This document shows positions 59,203 through 64,000 of a DNA stretch of 64,000 nt, in pieces. How positions within the stretch are numbered: the first letter of the stretch is position 1; each line of letters begins with the position of its first letter. The notes beneath the pieces are model-generated. The model worked only from the letters and a program-made list of their open reading frames with translations. It did no database searches and was not told the DNA's origin. The position numbers and the translations under genes are program-made. This stretch comes from Oerskovia rustica. GTDB taxonomy: Bacteria; Actinomycetota; Actinomycetes; Actinomycetales; Cellulomonadaceae. The stretch is taken from the NCBI RefSeq assembly GCF_014836555.1, contig NZ_JACSQQ010000001.1:48970-112969 (forward strand), read 5' to 3'.

Positions 59203-59208
59203 ATTTTG
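59203..59208 (-). promoter_or_regulatory. -10-like element CAAAAT before mtrA
   Basis: CAAAAT (59208 to 59203) ends six bases before the mtrA ATG. It has C rather than T at its first position, so it is weaker than the TANNNT cases. Confidence 0.4.
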
Positions 59209-59404
59209 CCATCGACCGCGGGCTCGTCGGTCCGACCCACCGTGGGGCGGCCGGTGTTCACCCGAACGGCCCGGCCACCGCGTCGGCCGGTCCCCCGTAC
59301 TAGGGTGGTCCGCTACCGGGCCGGACGCCGTCGTGGCGTCGTGCACGGCCTCATCAGGACGAGCCCTCGGGGCCCGACAGAACCGAGCGGGGACAGCAGA
59401 GCAG

Positions 59405-60721
59405 ATGACGACGCCCGACGACGCCGGCACGCCAGCACCGGACGACACCCCGCGCTACGGCCAGCGCGCCCCGCAGCCACCGGCGGGCGCGACGCCACCC
59501 GTCGGCGGGCCGCCCGCGCAGCCCGGTCGGTACGGCCCCCCGGCACAGTCCGGCCAGCCTGCGCCGGCCCAGCCCACGTCGAACGCATGGGGGCAGCCGC
59601 AGTACGGGCAGCAGGGCCAGTACGGCCAGCCCTCCGGCGAGCCCGGCCAGCACGGTGCGCCGCAGCACGGGCAGTACGGCCAGCCCGGCCAGTACGGCGC
59701 ACCGCAGTACGGCGGCCCCCCGCAGCCCGGCTACGGTCCGCCGTCCTTCGCGGGCAAGCCCTACGCCCCGCCCGCGAACAAGCCCGGCATCATCCCGCTG
59801 CGCCCGCTGAGCCTCGGCGAGATCTTCGACGGCGCGTTCGGTGCGATCCGCGCCAACCCCAAGGTGATGCTCGGGATGAGCGCGACCGTGATCGCGATCG
59901 CGACGGTCCTCGGGCTCGGCCTGGGCGTGCTGATCAGCGGGATCTTCTCGCCCCAGCTCGCCCAGATCGAGGCGGAGCTGAGCGTCGAGATGGGCGCCGA
60001 CGCCACGGGCCTCACGGAGATGTTCCCCCTCCTCGGCGCCTCGATGGTGTCCTCGGTCGTGCTCGCCCTCGCGATGCCCGTCGTCAACGGCCTGCTCATC
60101 ACCTCGGTGGGCCAGTCAGTGATCGGTCGCAAGGCGAGCGCGGGCGAGGTCTGGGCCCAGGCGAAGTCGAAGATCTGGCCCCTGCTGGGCTTCTCGATCC
60201 TCTGGTCGATCGCCCTCGGGGCCGTCTGGTTCGTCTACCTGCTCCTCACGGTCCTCGCGTTCACGGCCGACGTCGGCCTCGGCATCGCCGTCGCGCTCCT
60301 CGGGCTGCTGGGTCTTGCCGTGTTCGGCTGCTGGTTCCTCGTCCGCACGCTCCTCGTCCCGCCGGCCATGGTCCTCGAGGGCCAGGGCTTCGCGAGCGGC
60401 GTGAAGCGCGGCTGGACCGTCTCTCGCGGCTCGTTCTGGCGGCTGCTCGGGATCTACCTCCTGGCCTCCGTCGCGGTCGGCACCATCACCTGGCTCGTCT
60501 CGCAGCCGTTCGGGATCATCGGCGGCATGGTCTCGCTCATGAGCATGTTCGCGATGTATGCGATCGTGGCCGTGGGGTCGATCGTCACGGGGGTCATCAG
60601 CGCGGTGTTCCTCGCGGGCGTCGTCTCGCTGCTCTACATCGACGTCCGCATGCGCCGCGAGGGGCTGGACGTCGAGCTCACGGCCGCGGCCGAAGAGCAC
60701 ACGGGCCACGGCCCGGCGTGA
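59405..60721 (+). CDS. Membrane protein with Gln/Gly/Tyr/Pro-rich N-terminus (DUF7544/GDPD-anchor-like)
   Basis: 438 residues. The first 125 are low-complexity with repeats of QYGQPGQYG type; then IIPLRPLSLGEIFDGAFGAI, a motif typical of actinobacterial proteins of the glycerophosphoryl-diester-phosphodiesterase membrane-domain type, and about six to seven hydrophobic segments to the end. No enzymatic domain is present. It leads an operon with DUF4129, DUF4350, MoxR and DUF58 genes, each starting at or in the previous stop. Divergent from mtrA. ATG 59405 has only a weak ribosome-binding site. Confidence 0.78.
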   Translation: MTTPDDAGTPAPDDTPRYGQRAPQPPAGATPPVGGPPAQPGRYGPPAQSGQPAPAQPTSNAWGQPQYGQQGQYGQPSGEPGQHGAPQHGQYGQPGQYGAPQYGGPPQPGYGPPSFAGKPYAPPANKPGIIPLRPLSLGEIFDGAFGAIRANPKVMLGMSATVIAIATVLGLGLGVLISGIFSPQLAQIEAELSVEMGADATGLTEMFPLLGASMVSSVVLALAMPVVNGLLITSVGQSVIGRKASAGEVWAQAKSKIWPLLGFSILWSIALGAVWFVYLLLTVLAFTADVGLGIAVALLGLLGLAVFGCWFLVRTLLVPPAMVLEGQGFASGVKRGWTVSRGSFWRLLGIYLLASVAVGTITWLVSQPFGIIGGMVSLMSMFAMYAIVAVGSIVTGVISAVFLAGVVSLLYIDVRMRREGLDVELTAAAEEHTGHGPA

Positions 60722-61473
60722 CCGGCGCGCTCCCTGCGTCGCTCGCCGCCTGGCAGGCGGCCGCCCCGGCGCGCCTCGGCCTTGCGCAGGGTGTGCGGTG
60801 GGACGTCCCGGTCGTCCCCGACGCCGACACCGCACGGCAGTGGCTGAAGGAGGAGCTCCTCGACCCCGTGTACGTGGACCAGCCCTCGCTCCTGTCGCGC
60901 TTCATCGACTGGCTGACCGGCCTGTTCACCGACGTCCGGGTCCTCGACGTGAACCCCGTCGTGGCCTCGCTCGTGATCGTCGGGCTCGTCCTCGTCGTAG
61001 CGGTGGTCGCCTACGTGGTCACGGGCCCGGTCCGCCTGTCCCGCAAGGCCCGTTCGTCGGTCGCTGTGTTCGACGACGACGAGCGCTCGGCCAAGGAGCT
61101 CCGGGCCGCGGCCGACGCCGCCGCCTCGGTGGGCGACTGGCCGACCGCCGTCGTGGAGCGCTACCGCGCCGTCGTGCGCTCGCTCGAGGAGCGCGTGATC
61201 CTGGACCCGCGCCCCGGTCGCACGGCCCACGAGGCCGCGGACGACGCCGCCCTGCGACTCCCGGCGCTCGCCGACCGGCTCACGGTCGGCGCGCGCCTGT
61301 TCGACGACGTCCGGTACGGCAAGGTGTCGGTGGGCCCAGCGGCCGACCAGGCGCTGCGAGAGCTCGACGCCGCGACCCTCGCCACGACGCCGACGCCGCC
61401 CGCCCACCTGCTCGGCGGCCTGGAGCCCGACTCCCCCGCGCAGGCGCCCACCCCCTCGGGAGGCTCCCGGTGA
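60718..61473 (+). CDS. DUF4129-domain membrane protein
   Basis: 251 residues with one membrane helix near 80-102 (VVASLVIVGLVLVVAVVAYVV) and a cytoplasmic C-terminal DUF4129 domain (about 125-215: LRAAADAAASVGDWPTAVVE, RPGRTAHEAADDAAL, DRLTVGARLFDDVRYG). DUF4129 proteins accompany MoxR/DUF58 operons and resemble transglutaminase-linked helpers. GTG overlaps the previous stop (GTGA) and its own stop overlaps the next gene the same way. Confidence 0.85.
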   Translation: MTGALPASLAAWQAAAPARLGLAQGVRWDVPVVPDADTARQWLKEELLDPVYVDQPSLLSRFIDWLTGLFTDVRVLDVNPVVASLVIVGLVLVVAVVAYVVTGPVRLSRKARSSVAVFDDDERSAKELRAAADAAASVGDWPTAVVERYRAVVRSLEERVILDPRPGRTAHEAADDAALRLPALADRLTVGARLFDDVRYGKVSVGPAADQALRELDAATLATTPTPPAHLLGGLEPDSPAQAPTPSGGSR

Positions 61474-62729
61474 CGACTGGTCTCGACGCACCGCCGCCCC
61501 CCGTCACGGCACCCGACACGACCGCCGCAGCCGTCACCACGGCCTACGTCCCTGTGCGCGTGACGGGCGACGGCACCACGACCGGCTCCCGTGCCGCACG
61601 CCGGTGGCGGGCCGCGCGCTGGCCTCTCGCCGTGCTGCTCCTGATCGCGATCGTCGCGGGGCTCGCCGCACTGTCGCGACCCGCCGTCTCGAGCACCCCG
61701 TTCGCCCCGGACAACGCCGGGCCGAACGGTGCCCGGGCCCTTGCCCAGGTGCTGGGCGACCAGGGCGTCGACGTCGAGCACGTGACCACGACCGCGGACG
61801 CGGTCTCCCGCGCCGACGCCGGGACGACGCTCCTCGTCACCTCCGACCTCAACCTCCTGCCCGAGCAGGTCGACGCGATCCTGGCGACCGAGGCCGACCT
61901 GGTGCTCCTCGAGCCGGGGTACGACCTGCTGGAGGGCGCGACCGACGGGGCCGCGACCCTGGGCGACGACTGGTCGTCGCCCGACGCCCTGCGGAGCCCG
62001 CAGTGCACCGACCCCGACGCGACCGCCGCCGAGGAGATCCGCAGCACGGGCTACGGCTTCACCTCGACCGGCCCCGGGTCGGTCGTCTGCTTCCCCGGCG
62101 ACGACAGCCCGCCCGACACCGGCGCCTACCTGGTCCACGAGGGCGACCGCCGCGTCGTCGCGCTCGACGACGCGGGGCTGATCACCAACTCCCGGATCGA
62201 CCAGGACGGCAACGCGGCCCTCGCGCTGCGCTCGCTCGGCCGGCACGAGACCCTGACCTGGTTCGTCCCCGACCTCCTGGACACCTCGTCCACGGACACC
62301 TCCGTCGCAGGGGCGGCCACGCTGCCACCGTGGGTGCCGATCGTCCTCGTCCAGCTCCTCGTGGTCGCCCTGTTCGCGGCGCTCTGGCGCGGACGCCGCC
62401 TCGGTCCGCTCGTGACCGAGGACCTCCCGGTCGTCGTCCGCGCGTCGGAGACGACACGCGGCCGGGGGCGCCTGTACCGCCGGTCCCGCTCGCGCGGCCA
62501 CGCCGCAGCAGGTCTGCGGGCTCACAGCGCCGATCGCATGGCCTCACGCCTGGGCCTGCCCCGGTCCGCAGCCGCCCCCGCGCTGATCGACGCGGTCGTC
62601 CGCGCCACGCACCGCCCGGCCGAGCAGGTCGCGCACCTCCTGTACGGCCCACCACCCGCCGACGACGCAGCGCTGCTCGAGCTCGCACGTCACCTTGACC
62701 AGTTGGAGAGCGAGGTCTTCCACCCGTGA
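61470..62729 (+). CDS. DUF4350-domain membrane protein
   Basis: 419 residues. Membrane helix at about 49-70, an extracytoplasmic DUF4350 domain (about 75-250: FAPDNAGPNGARALAQVL, TLLVTSDLNLLPEQVDAI), second helix near 288-308 (WVPIVLVQLLVVALFAALW), and a basic cytoplasmic tail (GRRLGPLVTEDLPVVVRASE). The DUF4350 fold resembles glutamine-amidotransferase-like domains used for binding rather than catalysis. GTG with GTGA overlaps at both ends. Confidence 0.85.
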   Translation: MTTGLDAPPPPVTAPDTTAAAVTTAYVPVRVTGDGTTTGSRAARRWRAARWPLAVLLLIAIVAGLAALSRPAVSSTPFAPDNAGPNGARALAQVLGDQGVDVEHVTTTADAVSRADAGTTLLVTSDLNLLPEQVDAILATEADLVLLEPGYDLLEGATDGAATLGDDWSSPDALRSPQCTDPDATAAEEIRSTGYGFTSTGPGSVVCFPGDDSPPDTGAYLVHEGDRRVVALDDAGLITNSRIDQDGNAALALRSLGRHETLTWFVPDLLDTSSTDTSVAGAATLPPWVPIVLVQLLVVALFAALWRGRRLGPLVTEDLPVVVRASETTRGRGRLYRRSRSRGHAAAGLRAHSADRMASRLGLPRSAAAPALIDAVVRATHRPAEQVAHLLYGPPPADDAALLELARHLDQLESEVFHP

Positions 62730-63898
62730 CGCACCACCCCGAGGGGTCGAACCCCTATCAGCAGCCCGCGGACCGCTACGCGCCTCCGCAGGCCCAGCCC
62801 GCACAGCCGGTGCCCGCCCAGCCCCAGGACCAGGCCGAGCCCCCGGCGCAGCCGCCCGCGTACGGCGCCCCCGTCCCTCCGGCGCCCGCTGCCCCCGCCC
62901 CGCACGTCGTCGCCGACGCACCCGCCCAGGCTGCGCCGTCGGGCCCCTCGCACGAGCTGCGCGCGGCCCTGGCCGCGGTGCGGACCGAGGTCGGCAAGGC
63001 CGTGGTCGGCCAGGACGCCGCGGTCACGAGCCTGCTCATCGCGATGCTCTGCAAGGGCCACGTGCTCCTCGAGGGCGTGCCCGGGGTCGCCAAGACGCTG
63101 CTCGTGCGCACGCTCGCGGCCTCGCTCGACCTGGACACCAAGCGCGTCCAGTTCACGCCCGACCTCATGCCGGGCGACGTCACGGGCTCTCTCGTGTACG
63201 ACGCGCGAACGGCCGAGTTCAGCTTCCGCGAGGGCCCCGTCTTCACGAACCTGCTGCTCGCCGACGAGATCAACCGCACGCCCCCCAAGACCCAGGCCTC
63301 GCTGCTCGAGGCCATGGAGGAGCGCCAGGTCTCGGTCGACGGCACGCCCCGCCCGCTGCCGGACCCGTTCCTCGTCATCGCGACGCAGAACCCGGTCGAG
63401 TACGAGGGGACCTACCCCCTCCCCGAGGCCCAGCTCGACCGCTTCCTGCTCAAGCTCGTCCTGCCGCTGCCCGAGCGCGACCAGGAGATCGAGGTCCTCG
63501 CACGGCACGCCGCCGGCTTCAACCCGCGCGACCTGGCCGCGGCGGGCGTGCGACCCGTCGCGGGCCGCGACGTCCTGGACCGTGCACGCGCCGAGGTGGC
63601 CCAGGTGCAGGTGTCGCGCGAGGTCCTCGGCTACGCCGTCGACCTGTGCCGTGCCACGCGCCACTCGCCGTCGCTGTCGCTCGGCGTCTCGCCGCGAGGC
63701 GCCACGGCCCTGCTCGCGACGTCTCGTGCGTGGGCATGGCTGTCCGGTCGCGGGTACGTCACGCCCGACGACGTCAAGGCCCTGGCCCACCCGACGCTGC
63801 GCCACCGCGTCCAGCTCCGGCCCGAGGCCGAGCTCGAGGGCGTGACCGCCGAGAGCGTGCTCGACACGGTGCTGGCCTCCGTGCCGGTCCCGCGCTGA
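62726..63898 (+). CDS. MoxR-family AAA+ ATPase
   Basis: 390 residues. An unusual Pro/Gln/Ala-rich N-terminus of about 75 precedes the ATPase: Walker A LLEGVPGVAKTLLVRTLA, Walker B in NLLLADEINRTPPKTQASLL, sensor 1 in FLVIATQNPVEYEGTYPLP, arginine finger region EAQLDRFLLKL and a lid domain. MoxR ATPases act as chaperones that mature partner proteins, often VWA/DUF58 proteins, in envelope stress. GTG overlaps the DUF4350 stop. The partner DUF58 gene follows. Confidence 0.92.
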   Translation: MTHHPEGSNPYQQPADRYAPPQAQPAQPVPAQPQDQAEPPAQPPAYGAPVPPAPAAPAPHVVADAPAQAAPSGPSHELRAALAAVRTEVGKAVVGQDAAVTSLLIAMLCKGHVLLEGVPGVAKTLLVRTLAASLDLDTKRVQFTPDLMPGDVTGSLVYDARTAEFSFREGPVFTNLLLADEINRTPPKTQASLLEAMEERQVSVDGTPRPLPDPFLVIATQNPVEYEGTYPLPEAQLDRFLLKLVLPLPERDQEIEVLARHAAGFNPRDLAAAGVRPVAGRDVLDRARAEVAQVQVSREVLGYAVDLCRATRHSPSLSLGVSPRGATALLATSRAWAWLSGRGYVTPDDVKALAHPTLRHRVQLRPEAELEGVTAESVLDTVLASVPVPR

Positions 63899-63922
63899 GC
63901 GCCACGTGCCTGAAGGGATGAC

Positions 63923-64000
63923 ATGGCTCTGACGTGGCGCGCCGTCGCGCTGGCGGCCCTCGGCGTGGTGGCGGTCCTCGTGGTGCCCTCGTACGGCACC
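63923..64000 (+). CDS. N-terminus of a membrane protein, probably DUF58 (partial)
   Basis: 26 codons from ATG 63923 to the window edge: MALTWRAVALAALGVVAVL and on, a basic start and a hydrophobic segment. AAGGGATG lies just upstream. DUF58 proteins with two N-terminal helices normally follow moxR in this operon, which is the basis of the call. Confidence 0.6.
   Translation, partial: MALTWRAVALAALGVVAVLVVPSYGT

Overview
High-GC actinobacterial chromosome, by gene content and order most like the Cellulomonadaceae/Promicromonosporaceae side of Micrococcales (inference; no rRNA is present). Support comes from very GC-rich codon use, frequent GTG starts, a Kgd-type 2-oxoglutarate enzyme, an RsrA/SigR pair, MtrAB-LpqB, the small ribosomal protein bL37, and blocks whose order matches that known from Mycobacterium (argS-lysA-hom-thrC-thrB-rho-rpmE-prfA-prmC-tsaC-wecA-atp and secA-hpf-comF-lpqB-mtrB-mtrA). 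It is almost wholly core chromosome: I see no transposase, integrase, phage, toxin-antitoxin or CRISPR array.

Layout. 93-14560 (all minus): amino-acid and translation block: ArgS, LysA, Hom, ThrC, ThrB, then Rho, L31, RF1, PrmC, threonylcarbamoyl-AMP synthase, a WecA-like lipid-carrier transferase and an AtpI-like protein leading into the ATP synthase operon off the left edge. 14583-24424: MFS exporter, tRNA-Arg(CCG), an alanine-dehydrogenase-fold protein, a CYTH protein, an HTH protein facing a CPA1 antiporter across twin palindromes, a D,D-carboxypeptidase and two CNNM/CBS membrane proteins. 24633-33613: two-component pair, Kgd, aldo/keto reductase, aldose epimerase and an SGNH-fold protein lacking its catalytic residues. 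33788-36483: DUF4097-PadR-DUF4097 operon under a clearly visible PadR-type double operator, divergent from the 24-codon bL37 gene. 36691-42896: RsrA/SigR redox switch with its own GGAAT-N18-GTT promoter, ferritin, DoxX-like protein, AroA, RsgA, HisN. 43007-48551: poorly characterised stretch with a CpaE-like ATPase and SAF protein but no other pilus genes, a BldC-like HTH, a LysM membrane protein and an Rv3235-family protein. 48583-59196 (minus): SecA, YcaQ-like glycosylase, HPF, ComF, LpqB, MtrB, MtrA. 59405-64000 (plus): glycerophosphoryl-diester-like membrane protein, DUF4129, DUF4350, MoxR ATPase and the start of a DUF58 protein, chained by GTGA overlaps.

How it works together. Most operons are tightly coupled by 1-4 base stop/start overlaps and closed by long perfect hairpins. 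Many single genes instead carry a TANNNT hexamer 6-7 bases before the start codon, implying leaderless mRNAs. The best regulatory logic visible is the sigR locus (a constitutive promoter for the short sigma factor and a self-activated promoter that would give an N-terminally extended form) and the PadR operon (two operators straddling the -10 and start site). No wholly new multi-gene system is proven; the CpaE/SAF/BldC-like/LysM stretch is the best candidate for undescribed biology.
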